A stretch of 64,000 bases of DNA from Gnetum montanum (taxonomy: Eukaryota > Streptophyta > Gnetopsida > Gnetales > Gnetaceae), in assembly GCA_015680685.1 (NCBI GenBank), contig MNCI01002105.1:62001-126000 (forward strand), in the 5' to 3' direction. Within the stretch, counting starts at the first letter, position 1. Each line of letters starts with the position of its first letter. Under the pieces are notes generated by a model. That model saw only the letters and a program-made list of their open reading frames with translations. It had not been told where the DNA came from and made no database searches. Below, piece by piece: positions 11,311-25,960 of the stretch. A program made the translations under genes and the position numbers.

Positions 11311-12904
11311 TATAAATGATAATAAAGATGAGCCTTTTGATGGAACCTTGTAGCACTTAGAATAGATTAATGATTTACTTCTACATTTACTATTTTCATT
11401 AATTATGTAATTAATTAAGATACACTAGACTTTAACTAATTAATTAATTAAGCTAAATAGATTTAATACATAAGTACGACCACTTTGAGCATAACATGCA
11501 ACACTTGGTAATTTTAGAAGCACTTAATGCTTGGTAACCCAGTACTATTGTATGCATTCAAGATGTGTATGAAAAGCGGGACTGGGTACTTATGTTATGA
11601 TAGTTAGTTATTAATTAGCAATAAAATTAGTTAAATTGGTTCATAAGTTAATTTTAAACTTGTTGTTAATCATAGACGAATAAAATATAAAATAATAAAA
11701 ATCATGTGCCTCAACTACACTTAACCATAGAACTAAGCTCCACCAATGTACTTGGGAAGACAATGATTGTCACAATTAGATTTCATGTCTTGGAACCAAT
11801 GTACGTGAGAACTTAAGGTCTATGAAATTTGATTGAATTATGGGTGAATGCTTGTAATTCATATGGTTGGACGTAGGGTATACTCGCCACTCATCAAATA
11901 CACTTGATAACATGATGCTTTATCATATCCACATGACTTAGCTACTTAACATATAAGGTTTCATCAATCATTAACCCATGAAATACTTTGATTCATTAAA
12001 TAAGTACCTAGTTAAAAAATTAGAAGTAAGCCTTTTAAAACTCCTCCAAAGAATAGGATTTTAGATAATTTCCATCATGCACATTCTTAAGGATTTCAAG
12101 CTACTATGTTTTAGCTTTTTTAGTAAGATAAAATTATGAGGATGGATAGAGTGATTTATGCCTTGAACTTGTATACATTTCTACTACAATCTTAGAGGTG
12201 AATCACAATATTTGAATTAAGGCTTAAGCCTTAAATCATATTAATCATGCCATAATACCAATCAAATAATCATGTAAGCATATAAGAAAATGACTTCCCA
12301 CCAGACCAGGACCTATCATGCTCTTAGTATAAGCACATACATATCATAATCATAAGCACACTAATTATATTTTACTACCCTAGAGTCATATTAATTACAC
12401 CAACACATCAATGATTTTACTAAGGGAATGTTTCTCTCTCTATTTTGTGCTAAGTTTTCATTAGTGGAAGTAATTTCTTTGGAATTATCTTCCCCCATGA
12501 TGGAATCAAAATTACCCCCAACTTCTTTTATCAATTTTGAAATTTCCACTTCTTCTACTTATACAAAAATTTCTATTAGTTCTTAGCATGTAGATTTCTA
12601 AGTTGACAAATAAAAATCTATGACACCTTCTTCTAGTAATATTGTTACAAATAAGACACTTGATTTTGTTCATCATGATGATGTATGTGAGTCATTAGTT
12701 ACTCATCTTATATCATAATATGTATTTATTTAAATTTTAGATTACTAGACTCATAATCAAGTTTTACTTTGCAATTAAATGATATGATACAAAAACATAA
12801 AATTCAAGTCATTCATGCTAAGTACTATTCTCATTTTCTTTTATTTGTTAAGCTAAGTAATGCTTCAATGGTGTAATGTGCCCTAGATATAGGATTATTT
12901 ATAC
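11310..12904. other. AT-rich intergenic DNA, no gene seen
   Basis: About 1.6 kb rich in ATTAATTA-type runs. No motif-bearing frame was found. Faint resemblance of 12.4-12.85 kb to copia pol spacers could not be supported. Confidence 0.4.
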
Positions 12905-12909
12905 ATAAG
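12905..12909. repeat. Target-site duplication, left (ATAAG)
   Basis: ATAAG directly precedes the left LTR and is repeated exactly at 31051-31055 after the right LTR. A 5 bp duplication is standard for Ty3/gypsy integration. Confidence 0.85.
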
Positions 12910-13700
12910 TTATGAGTGGCAAGGTACCCCTACACTCAACCATACGAATATGAGCGTTTCACGCACGATTCGGTCGAACTCCATAGACAGACTAGTTGTG
13001 GTATCTAGACAGTTATTTTTAGGTCGCAATTCGTTGTCTTCCCATCTGGACTAGTGTTAACTTTGTCACATATGGTTTAGCTCAGAGTGAGATGTATGAT
13101 ATGTTCCTATACTACTGCTACTCCTGGAGACAATGGAACATAATATTAGATAAGCTAAAAGAGAGAGTGTGAAAGAATCTAAGCTAGCCTAAGTGCAATG
13201 AGCATCCATTCCTCAATCATCCGTACACATCTTGGACTTTCTGCATGATTACTACTGGGATTACCAAGCACAAATCCTAGGTATGCTACTGGGTTACCAA
13301 GTAGTCATACTTTAATGCTCGTGGTTAAGTCGTACTCATTCCACGTTTAACAAGAGTTTAGGGTGAAGAGATATTAACTAAGAAAGTAGTAAATAATAGT
13401 TAAATAAATAATTAAGCTAAGTGGATGCTGCAATGATGAAGTAATCTCGATCTTTATTGCCAGTCATGTGCATGTCCAAGTACGTCACACTTGAATAAAG
13501 ATGTCGTACAATTACAATCACCACACTGCGGGCACGCACTAGGAGGAAAAGGGTTGAGAGAAGAACTACTTAACACTTGAGAGAAATTCTACAACTAAGA
13601 ACCCAAAAACATAAAAACTACCTACTAGATCTATCTACCTCTTATTTATAGATGAGGAGACAGGTTGTGATATCATGGCCAAAAAAATGCTAACTCATCA
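12910..13700 (-). repeat. LTR1 (3' LTR of left half)
   Basis: 791 bp, from TTATGAGTGG (TG to TT change at the terminus) to AACTCATCA. It is followed on the right by TACCCCCACAACTGAATG, which on the minus strand is a purine-rich tract just before the LTR, so this is a 3' LTR. A TATA-like CTATAAATAAG (minus) lies near 13640-13652 with a GATATC palindrome next to it. Confidence 0.9.
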
Positions 13701-13888
13701 TACCCCCACAACTGAATGAAAACTCGTCCTCGAGTTATAGTGAGAAGTTCCATTGATTACATAGTGGATAGGTATGGGATTATTGACTGGTGAGAATGGG
13801 TTCATGCCATAGTGTGGAATCAAAAAAAAGTTGAGACACAACATAGAGAATGAAAAAGAAAATTCTACTGCTACAAAAATGATGGAAC

Positions 13889-16690
13889 TCATGTAGTTCC
13901 TAGTGGCAGTGGCTCCTCCATAGGTGCTTTCCCCTTGTCTTGTGCTCCAGGTCTTGGGAATTGATGTTGTTCAAGTATGGCCTGGAGTTTCTCCTCTTCA
14001 GTTCAGGGTCTTGCACCATCCATGCTAATGTTCTAATTTTTGATAGAGTCGACACCTCCCATGGGCAAGGTAGTTGCGGAAACATTTTAATTTACCTTGA
14101 CATACCAAGCTGCAAACACCTGTTGTTCCTCTTCATAGGCTCTAGCTTTATCTCTATATTCTTGAAAATCTACAAGCTATCAAGCCAAGTCTATTGCAAC
14201 ACATTTTTGTCCCTAGTAGCTTACTTTAACCACCTCAAGTTCAAAATTTGCAACCTCCAACTTTTGCAATATCTTCTTGCTTTCTGCAAATTCTGTTTCA
14301 TATTTGGTGTAGGTGGTGGCTACCTATTTCTCGAGCTTTGTTCTCAGGAATCCTACTATTAACATGGAAAGGTTGGCATACAGCAGGTTTTCCAATTCCA
14401 TGTATTCTGTAAGATCCTGGATCTGCAGGTCCCAATTCTTAACTTCTGTCTGGTGGGCAAATGCCTATGTGTCCAACATGGCTATCCAGTTAGTGTGTTG
14501 AGCACTGATAGCATTAATGTGGGCCTTGGCCATATAGATCTCCTTCTCAATGATCTGCTTATACATCCCCACCTAGTCCCAGAAGTGCTCCTTTAGCTTT
14601 TCATGTCGTTTATCCTCATTTTTCCATGCGCTGATTTCAATAGTTGTCTTTTGGCAGATGGTGCATACCTCCTCCATTGAGAGTGTTTGGTTTTCCCTAG
14701 CTAAATAGTTCATGTCTTGGTTGATCCAGATGAATTGTTCTCACAACTAATGAAAATTTTCTTCAAAAACATTCTTTTATTTTTCCATAGAGGTCAACCG
14801 AAGATTGTCGGCAACAAGTTGCTTGTTTTCCTCTTGTAAGGCCTTGAGTGTGTTGGTATGTGCATGAGTTTGCGCTTGTGCTGCAGAGGCATCCCAAACC
14901 ACCTTCTCTTTTTCTTCTGCCACCTTCTTATTCTCTGTTAGTAATTTGGTTAGTTTCTTAGTTTTGAAAGTGTTCAGCTACTCTGCGGGAACAAATTGCA
15001 AAGGGTCCCATTGTGCTTCTTGTAGGGCCACAAGCCTTTCTTACATTTCTGCACCTCGGCTTCAGCATGCTCAGCCCTCATCTCTATCAAGAACAACTTT
15101 CCTTTGGTGGAAATGAGGTCTGATTGAATTGCTGTAAAATCTTGAGGGATGTCAAATAGGAACATCCTTATCTATCCTATTTGTAGCAATCGATCAAGTA
15201 CATCCTCATGTTCTGCAAGAGTCATCGAGGTTCCAGCTAGTGTTTGAGCATCCTATGCTCCTGTAAGATCTACCAATGGTACAACAGGTACATTGAACGA
15301 TTCTTTAATGTGGTCTGCAACCACTTCTATGGCTCCTACTGCATCTTAATGCTACATGACCACCACTATGGCCCCTTCCCTAGTTTCTAATTGCACTTGA
15401 AAAGATGCAGCATTCCCTAAGATCTGTTGTGACCAAGTGCTCTCCTCTCCTCCTATATGGATGGAAACTTCACCCCTTGCATAATCCAAAGAAACCATGG
15501 ATTGTATGGCATCGTCAATGACGCAGAAGAGATTTGCATCATCACGACTTCCCTAACTGACTATCTCAATGATGGCCCTGAGATGGCTCATCGATGGTGT
15601 GTAATCTTGCAGTGGTGGTGGTTGATCTTGGTCCATGCTAGGCCCTGCTTCTTATTGTTGGCTGGGTCCTATACTTGGAAGTTGGTTGGGTCCTACAAGT
15701 TGAGTTGTAGTTGGCCCTACCATCTATTCCTTTTCTTGTTTCGATTCCAACATCTCACTAGTGATTTTCCTTGCAGTTGGTGGTTTTAACAATTCGGCAT
15801 ATGAAGCATTTTTGGCTTTTTGGAGGACATCATTAGTGTATCCTCTGATACCAACACGTTGGCACAACTTCCTGAAAAGGCAAGGGAAGGGCAATGCAAG
15901 CTTCCCTATCTTTCGTTCTTCAAACCGCCTTAGGATCTCTATAAAATATAAGTGAGGCAGGTTCACATTAAACTTTTTCATCAATACTACACATCCCCTT
16001 ACCACATATGTTGAAATCCTTTTTAAGCCCTTCATGGAGAAGAGGTGATACATTTCAATTTTGAAATAGATCCTCTCTTCCATCGTCAACTCCCCAAATG
16101 TCTTATCCTTGCCATACGTCCTTTCCAACAAAACTCATCGTGCATCAAGGTCAAAATAGGTAGATAACTGAGCAACCTTTGGCCCTGTATTCGAAAGGTT
16201 TAAACTTATAAAATGGCCTAAATAGAGAAATCAACTATCACACTACAAATGTTAACCATGGTTCCTTGTTTCTTGTTGTTCTAGAATTGGTATGTTTCCC
16301 CTAAGTACCAGGCACCGCTTTTAGAGAGGATAGGCCATAACGAGGATCCTTTGAGGTGGTCCCTAACAGCCTCTAGAGCAAACTCTGTGAAAGATTCAAA
16401 ATTTAATTCCACAATCACCGTAGTGAATGTGGACCTTTCATGGATAGCCTGAACACAATCCTGGGACAACGTGAGGTGTTTTCCCTATTTAGGCACTGCA
16501 ACAGCTCCTCCTTCTACCTACCTTGATTTTACAATAGCAGGGTCCTCTTGGTGAATGCTAAATGATTGTTCCTCCTTCTATGCATGCTATCTGGTAGGGA
16601 CTTCTCCTTTGCCTCTCCTAGGTCGTTTGCTCCCACCTTGAGCAAGAACTTCCTGTTGTCCACATTCCGGGGCCATCTGCAATTACATGG
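13889..16690 (-). pseudogene. eORF B: unknown coiled-coil protein in the env position
   Basis: About 930 codons from the ATG at 16690 (MAPECGQQEVL) to TGA at 13889-13891, with scattered stops. I do not recognise the family. In order: a basic N terminus (SKRPRRGKGE); an ELNFESF...SGAWYLGE...FWNNKK domain (16450-16270); a leucine-rich block with LPHLYFIEILRRFEE and LFRKLCQRVG (16131-15724); a proline-rich linker; a conserved EHEDVLDRLLQIG plus FDIPQDFTAIQ segment (15220-15120); a long Glu/Lys/Gln-rich coiled coil (about 15110-13990), including DLQIQDLTEYMELENL; and a PLPLGTT C terminus. It lies between the post-pol zone and the 3' LTR, where Athila elements may carry an env-like ORF, but no signal peptide or membrane segment is visible. 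A sense-strand extra ORF is the best description. Confidence 0.6.
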
Positions 16691-17148
16691 GGTCAATTGT
16701 TAGTAAGGTTGTTTCCCAAATTTAGGTTATACCTTACTACTTTCCTTAATTAATTTATTTTATCTCCGTGTGATGTTTCCTGAAAGATTATAATATTTAG
16801 TCCTTTTTTGCTTAGGTGGATTTCAAATTTTAGTTTCCCAGTCTAACTAAGGGGATGAAATTATTTTTGGCATAGTTATCCTTAATGTTACAATTAATTA
16901 CCCTTGATAATGTCCTTTCGGTGATGAAAAATTTCAAAAAAAGTTATGTGCTATTCAGTGTGTGTCCCTCCCCCACGACTAAGCTGAACACTCTAGGTTC
17001 AAGTAGGTTCAGATGAAATGAAAATCAGAGGACCAGCGAGCGAGATATAGGTATGAAGGTAAGGGTCATGCAATCGCAAGTCATAGAGAGAAATTCGAAA
17101 AACTCCCCCACGTGAACGGTTGAAAACGATGGCAAGTGTTGCAGGGGG

Positions 17149-17216
17149 GTCACATATATATAGGTTTTATGTGATGCGATATCGTATACGTGATATCGTG
17201 TACACGATATCGCAGC
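17149..17216 (-). promoter_or_regulatory. LTR-like promoter module upstream of eORF B
   Basis: A minus-strand TATA-like CCTATATATATG (17152-17163) is preceded by three GATATCG palindromes (17176-17213). The 27 bases at 17190-17216 match LTR2 (21775-21801) with one difference, and the relation of palindromes to TATA box is the same as in the LTRs. It lies about 460 bp upstream of the eORF B start on the same strand. Seen: the match and arrangement. Inferred: promoter function. It could instead be a remnant of a deleted LTR. Confidence 0.45.
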
Positions 17217-18004
17217 CAATCGATGTTAAGGCTCGAGGGAAAATACCAAATTTTGAAGGTTTTTCTAAAATTAATAAGGTAAATTAAGGACATGTGGGCA
17301 AGTGTTAAAGGGTTCCAGGGTAATTTAGTTAGTTTTGAAGGCACAAATAATTATGTGTACGTGGAATTGGTTAATAAGGCCTCGAGTGGTAAGGGAGAGA
17401 AAAAGGCCATGTGATGGTTCATAGGAATGTTGGAGTTCGGAGGGATAGTAATAAGGTAAATAATATCGTGGAAAATATGCTGAGGGTAAGAGATGGTGTG
17501 TGTGAGATGTGTTATGAGTGCAAATTACAAAAGATTATCCAAGTGGATCCTCCCCAAAGCAGGTTCCAACCTATAATGCCCTTATGTAACCACACTTAAA
17601 AGTGTCCGTAGGTACTAGAAGGGTTAAATGTAATCCATACCAATTTCACAAAACACACACATGTAAGTATCACTAGAATGAGGTCAAAATTCTATGCTAC
17701 ATAAGACATGAGTTATGACTACATGAATAGCGAGATGAGATGGGGCATAGAAGGGATTGTAGAGATTGGGACATGAGGTAACTGACCCAACGCACAGTGA
17801 ATCCTGCGTGTAAAGCATGATTAATGTGTCATTAACTCGTCATTCCAAGATTAGGACCAAGTCCATTCCTCTGATCAGTGACACTGCATTGTTTCATCCC
17901 ATGATGAGTGACTATGAGAGTACTAGCACAACAAGGCATACGATCACTTGGAATTTTGTCGAAGGGAGGAGTGATTTTTTCTTTGTGGCACTTCCTTTGT
18001 TTCT

Positions 18005-18008
<4 letters not shown>

Positions 18009-18040
<32 letters not shown>
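18009..18040. repeat. (TC)n microsatellite
   Basis: A 32 bp CT/TC tract in the post-pol zone of the left half. It sits in the place of the 255 bp tract of the right half at 23101-23355. Confidence 0.95.
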
Positions 18041-18044
<4 letters not shown>

Positions 18045-18689
18045 CGATTGCTGAACCTAGAGAAGCCACCAACCTTCAGGCATGGGTGCATTTCTTTCTA
18101 GTGGGACCCCCTAGAATAGCATTGGATTTTCGAGTGCCTTTTTTATTATTCTTACTCCCATTTTGCGTTAGATCTACAAGGATCTTAGTACAACCACGTT
18201 GCATGATAACTCTCATAGACGTCACCAAAGAGAATCCACAAGTTCCCTTGATGTCACATCCTAATAGTTCCCTCTTGGTCCATCCTTCTTCATTCTGAGT
18301 ACAATGAACACGAAATTAATTTTAAGTTTTAAGAATTTCAAGAATATCACTGTACCCTCAAATAGAACCTCTTATTTGTAGAATGGATGAGTGGGTGTAA
18401 TTGGTTCACTGTCCAAATAATTGATCGCTCAAGACTCGATAACATAGAACACACCTCAACCAATGAGCCACATGAGTGTCTCATTCATAGATGAGATTAC
18501 TTATAAAAAGATAAAAAGATAAAAAAATACAACAAGAAATTGAAAAATGAAGAACTGGAAAACAAAAAATTGTAAAATTAAAGAAAATGAAAAATATTTA
18601 TTAATCCTCCTTGTTATTAGAATGGGGGTTATCCCCCATAACTAAATGGTTGAGCATGGTGAGGATTAACAAATGAAAGATGAGGATCC

Positions 18690-20620
18690 CTACATGAAAT
18701 ATTGAAACTTGGTCATACTTACCCCATTGGGGTTCACACACTTGATTGTAGTAAGCGTAGTGGGGCAATTTATAAGATGTGGTTCCTTAATAAAGAGTTG
18801 ACCCACTATGATACTTGGGACCATAAGATGGTATGCAAGGATCAAGATGTCGCTCTCCATGGCTATATTCATTGGGTCGTATGGTTGTCGGAGTGTTAAT
18901 CGGTGGCCCTGATGAAGTGACACGAGGCGTTAGGTTCGAAGAGAAGAATACATCACAGTCTTGGACTTGTGCTGAGTTGGAGAATGCAGTGGCCTTGGAA
19001 TTGTGTTGTCCCCTCCTATGGTTATGTCTAAAGAAAGGATGCCTTTGATGTTGAGGAGGCCTCTCACTATTGTTGGCAATAGTAGCACAAGTAATGTTAG
19101 TGGGTTTTTGTTGTGGTGCAGACACTTTAGGAATAGTTGGTGGCAATGTAGAAGGAGGGAAAGGATGAGAATGTTGAAATTTAGAAGAAGTGTAAGGTGC
19201 ACAAGGCAATGGTTGTGTTGAGGACATGGGCTAATAGCATTGAGGAGAATGATAATGTGGTATGGTAGAGTATGTTGACCCAGTTGGGAAAACAAGCTGT
19301 TGGGCTAGATAAGCATTTGGATTCGGACGATACGAAGGGTATCTCCAGTTTAGGGATGGTTTCCCCCATGACTGGGATTTTTGCCACTGTGATCAAACAC
19401 AGTATCTCTGTATGAACTCTGGGTGTAACGTGCTTCCCCAATGCTCATATAAATGTAACAAGATTTGGCATTGGCCCTTGGGGTGATCGTACAGGCAAAT
19501 GTTACATTCATACGTATGATTGGAAGTTGAGCCCTTATCTTCCTCATCCCTTCTTTCCGATTGTCTAATGATATTTTTTCCTACTTCTTAGGTTTCCAAA
19601 ACTCTATCTCCAATAATATTAATATATTCTCCACACTTTTTATGCATCCATTCCAACATCTTATTGATCTTTGCCTCAACTTCCTCTAATGATTGTTGTA
19701 CTAACAAATATGGTTCTTCCTCCTTGAGATCAGTTGATTTCTCCTTTTTATAGTTGTGGACCGCTATTAAGTTGAGATTTTGGTCCCATTGATGTTTTTC
19801 AACACTCTCCCATCTAGTCATTTCTCCTTATTTGTTTGCTACCTTCTTAATAAGCTCTTGGAATTGATGCGTTCATATTTTGTATAGTTGAACTTGGGCA
19901 TACATCCCTAGGATCTCTCTTGTTTCATCACGAAGCCCATCAATGATATGGTACATTAGCCTTTCATCAGAGAACTCATGGCCTGGACAGTTTTTTAATA
20001 TTGCATAATATCTTTCTAAGGCCATGTCCAAGGGTTCATGTTGTGCTTGTTTCCACTGTTGGATTTGTTTCCTCAAGGTTGACACTCTTGCATAGGTTTG
20101 ATATCTTTCATTAAATAGTTCTACCATTATTGGCCAATGTCATATTGAATTTGGTTTTAACGATCCATACCATACTTTTTCTTGGCCAACGAGTGTCATA
20201 GGGAAGAGCTTGAGTTTTTGCCAATAGTTATCAATGTTGTTCCATGTGTAAACATCATACAAGGCTTGCAAATTTTTTTGTGGATCTAAGTCATAGCCTC
20301 CTGAGAAATTGGGAAAGTTGTTTAAATCAAGCCTGGGTAGGTGGCTCTCTTTACGATGCCTACAAGAGATTCGAACAGCCTCTTTTATTTGCATTAGGCA
20401 TGTAATGGCCAGTAGGGGTTCATCGTCATTGAGTAAGTTATGCTTTTGTGTGTTGGGATGATGTTGTCTTCATTTATGTTTATAAGAAACCCCCACCTCA
20501 AGTTGTGTACTCCAATCTTCATTGTCATATAATTTGTTGGTTCTTCAATGAACTGCCTCACTAGATGTGGCATTATTATAGTCTTGTAAGAGAGGCATGG
20601 TTGTGAAATTATGTGTGAAT
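18690..20620 (-). pseudogene. Athila-like gag, left copy, broken
   Basis: Minus-strand gag of the left half. Retrotransposon gag domain pieces: HLPRLDLNNFPNFSGGYD and WQKLKLFPMTL (20340-20180), VELFNERYQTYARVSTLRK, KQAQHEPLDMALERYY and HIIDGLRDETREILG (20130-19900). A zinc knuckle reads CNICLYDHPKGQC (about 19510-19470). It aligns with the right-half gag at roughly half its residues by eye, so the two come from related but distinct elements. At least two stops interrupt it. Directly after gag the sequence passes into the post-pol zone, so protease, reverse transcriptase and integrase are missing here. Confidence 0.8.
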
Positions 20621-20722
20621 TTATATGTGACTTTTTTATAATTATTTCTTCCTAAAAGATATATCGTTAATTCCTATACAACAACCTTGTATGGTATAAC
20701 TAATCTAGATATCTAGCACCAT

Positions 20723-20739
20723 CCTTGGCAATGGCGCCA
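20723..20739 (-). other. Primer-binding site, tRNA-Asp type
   Basis: The minus strand reads TGGCGCCATTGCCAAGG one base inside LTR2. It matches the complement of the 3' end of plant tRNA-Asp (TGGCGCCGTTGCC) with one change over the first 13 bases. It marks LTR2 as the 5' LTR of the left half. Confidence 0.85.
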
Positions 20740-20740
20740 A

Positions 20741-21807
20741 TGATGAGTGGTGAGGTACCCCTACACTCAACCATACGAATATGAGTGTTTCATGCATGAT
20801 CCAGCTGAACTCCAAGGACTAAGTGCTTACGCTTCTTAATATAACACTTAAGGGTTAATCAATTATTGTCTTCCCAAACTTACTTGTGTTGTCATAGTTG
20901 TATGGTTAAGTAAGCTTGAGGTATACGATTTTCATAATTTTTATCTTTTTAATGTCTTATGCTAATGAGGGAAGGTGAAGAGAACTAAATGACTAACTTC
21001 AGCTAACTATTCACTAACTAAGTTCTAACTGTTCCTAACACCAGTATCCATTCCCACTTGCCACACACATCTTGAACCAATGCAATGCTACTGAGATTAC
21101 CAAACGTTAATCGTTATTGGGTTACCAAGCACTACACACATGCTTGAAGCAGTTGTACTAAGTGTACTTAACTAGGAGAGTCAAGGGTTGAGAGAGAGAT
21201 TAATTAACTAAGAAATCATTTAAACATTCAACAATAATTAATTACTATTTAGCTTAGTTCGTATGCTGCAAGGTTTATCATAAAGTTCATCTTTATTACC
21301 GTACACAAATGTGTGCTCAGGTACAATTTTTTTGAATAAATATTCGTTCACTTTAAGACTCCTACTACGGGCACATGNAGATTACCAAACGTTAATCGTT
21401 ATTGGGTTACCAAGCACTACACACATGCTTGAAGCAGTTGTACTAAGTGTACTTAACTAGGAGAGTCAAGGGTTGAGAGAGAGATTAATTAACTAAGAAA
21501 TCATTTAAACATTCAACAATAATTAATTACTATTTAGCTTAGTTCGTATGCTGCAAGGTTTATCATAAAGTTCATCTTTATTACCGTACACAAATGTGTG
21601 CTCAGGTACAATTTTTTTGAATAAATATTCGTTCACTTTAAGACTCCTACTACGGGCACATGGAAATTATTCTAACTCTAGAATGGTAAAACTGTAAGAG
21701 TTTAGCTAAGGGTCTAAGTCTAACTGCCTAAAACAAGGGAAGATGCCTATTATTTATAGATAATAAGATGGGATGTGATATCATGTACACGATATCGCAG
21801 CTCATCA
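20741..21807 (-). repeat. LTR2 (shared middle LTR)
   Basis: Runs from TGATGAGTGG to GCTCATCA. The true length is about 782 bp, since 285 bp is an assembly duplication around the N at 21378. It has a primer-binding site on the left and a purine tract (minus strand) on the right, so it is 5' LTR for the left half and 3' LTR for the right half. Its central part differs strongly from LTR1 and LTR3, indicating another subfamily. Confidence 0.9.
21094..21662. other. Assembly duplication around a single N
   Basis: The 284 bases at 21094-21377 are repeated at 21379-21662 with only the N at 21378 between them. I saw no differences between the copies. This is the signature of overlapping contig ends joined by a placeholder N. 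Confidence 0.85.
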
Positions 21808-24130
<2,323 letters not shown>

Positions 24131-24132
24131 GG

Positions 24133-25240
24133 TCATGGACCCAGAGGAAAGGTTGTATGAATAATGTAAGGCCCTTCCCACAGTGTTTGAAATTTTATGC
24201 ATTGTGGCACATGTGTGGGGTTCCAGTAGAGAACCTTATCTCCTGGTTGATACTTAACCTTTTGAATTTTTAAGTCATGACATTGCTTATTATATGCCTT
24301 GTGCAACTCATTTGATGATAGGGCAGCTAATCGATTTTCTTCTAACACGTTTAAAGTTGCCAACCTTTGTTTTTGTGCTAGATCAAAGTCAAGATGGAGG
24401 TCACAAGCCATGGATAGCGTACAGATCTCAATTTGAATTGGAAGCTTTGGAAGTTTTCCATACACTAACTCATAGGGAGAGTAGCCTATAGGAAGTTTCT
24501 AAGTGGAGTGGTATGCCCAAAGAGCATCATTCAGTTTAGTGCTCCAATCTCACCTATACTTGCTAATTGTCCTTGTCAATATTTTAGTGATCTCCCTGTT
24601 AGTGACCTCGGCTTGTCCATTAGCTTGGGGGTGATAAGGTGTAGTCAATTTATGTTTGACCCATAAGCATTGCATTAATTTTTGAAAAGTTGCACCTGTG
24701 ATGTGTGTTCTATTATCTTAGATAAGTGCACGTGGCACACCAAACCTATTTACAATTTGTTGTTGCACAAATCATGCAGTTGTAGATTATGTGTAGTCTA
24801 TAACAGCAACTACTTTAGCCCATTTCGTTAGATGGTCGACGACAATAATGATGTAAGCTTTTCCATTGGACATTGGTGTAATGGGTCACATAAAGTCTAT
24901 TCCCCAAATGTCAAAGGGTTCTAAAGGTTGAATCCATTGTTGCAAACCCTCCATTCTAGTAGTCATTCCCCCATCACATTGGCAGTGCCCACAAGATCAA
25001 ACAAGTTGATGGGCATCCCAAAATAATGTTGGCCAATAATATCCTACAAGCAAGATCTTAATAGCCATTCGTCTCCCTACATAGTGATCCCCACAAGGGC
25101 CCTCATGAGCATCTTGGAGAACTCTTATTTGATCCACCTTGGGCATGCACCATCGAACCAAGCCATCAGGACACACTTTGTAAAGTTGTCCGTTGATCTC
25201 CAGAAATTGTTGTTTCTTCCTAAAGTCCAGCTCTTGTGAT
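24133..25240 (-). pseudogene. Ty3/gypsy integrase (right half), broken
   Basis: Minus strand. HHCC zinc domain: HEGPCGDHYVGRRMA, then YYWPTLFWD and CGHCQCDGG (25110-24970). Catalytic core: WGIDFM with the first Asp (about 24905), VNRFGVPRALI then DN (about 24730), and TPYHPQANGQAEVTNREI with the Glu (about 24630-24590). Next come LPIGYSPYELVYGKLPKLPI, the QPGDKVLYW segment (24250) and LWEGPYII near the C terminus. Stops occur in the core. Strong match to Athila-type integrase order. Confidence 0.85.
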
Positions 25241-25960
25241 TTTTGTTAGGTAAAAAGATAGATGAGAATGCTACTATACCAGTTTACTACTGTGGGTTGG
25301 TTGTTCACTACACCGGCAAAGAGGGCCTCATCAGGAAAATGATCAGACATTACATATTCATCCTCTTTACTATCCCAGCACAACTGAGATAAATGATCTA
25401 CAACTATGTTCTCGGTGCCCTTTCGATCAATCATCGTTAGATTGAACTCCTGTAGGATTACCAACCACTGTATAATATGAGGGCTAACCGTTGGCTTGTT
25501 CATGAGGAACCGGATTGCACTATGATCCATATGGATGAACACTTTGTAACCTAACACATAGTGTCTAAACTTATCCAGTGCAAACACTACAGCCATTAAT
25601 TATTTTTCTGTAGTTGTGTAGTTAATTTGTGCACTGACGATACTCCTACTTGCATAGTGGATGTAGTAAGGATGTTTTTGATCATCTAACTATGTAAGTA
25701 TGGCTCCTAAGGCATAATTGGATGTGTCGATCATTATATGGAATGGTCTGGACTAGTCAGGAGCTTATAGAATGGGAGTTCTTACAAGCTTTTGTTTCAG
25801 AGCTTGGAATGCTCGTTCACATTTCCTGGTCCATTTGAATGGTGTGTCCTTCTTTGTTAGCTCTATCAATGGTTTGGCAATCTTGAAGAAGTTCTCAATG
25901 ACTCTCCTATAATAGCCAATGTATCTAAGGAATGACCAAATGTCTTTGACAGTTTTCAGT
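25241..25960 (-). pseudogene. Ty3/gypsy RNase H (right half), broken
   Basis: Minus-strand RNase H after reverse transcriptase. Visible motifs are PFHIMIDTSNYALGAILT (25750-25690), HYASRSI, ALDKFRHYVLGYKVFIHMDH and NLTMIDRKGTENIVVDHLS (25580-25390). Asp positions of the RNase H fold are present, but stops break the frame near 25610 and 25740. Confidence 0.8.

Larger units (their letters stand above)
16700..18690 (-). other. Post-pol zone of left half
   Basis: Non-coding on both strands as far as I can see. It parallels 21.9-24.0 kb of the right half: CTCCCCAAAGCAGG at 17550 and 22551, GTCCGTAGG at 17607 and 22607, a CT microsatellite, and CCCCCATAACTAAATGG at 18633 against CCCCCATGACCAAATTGG at 23974. 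In the right half integrase borders this zone; here gag does, so pol has been lost. Confidence 0.65.

Noticed and set aside
12420-12860. Copia pol fragment
   Set aside because: A few suggestive words in translation but no aligned motif order.
14974-16131. eORF B as a genuine env protein
   Set aside because: The position fits, but there is no signal peptide, transmembrane helix or cysteine pattern, and the C-terminal half is a coiled coil.
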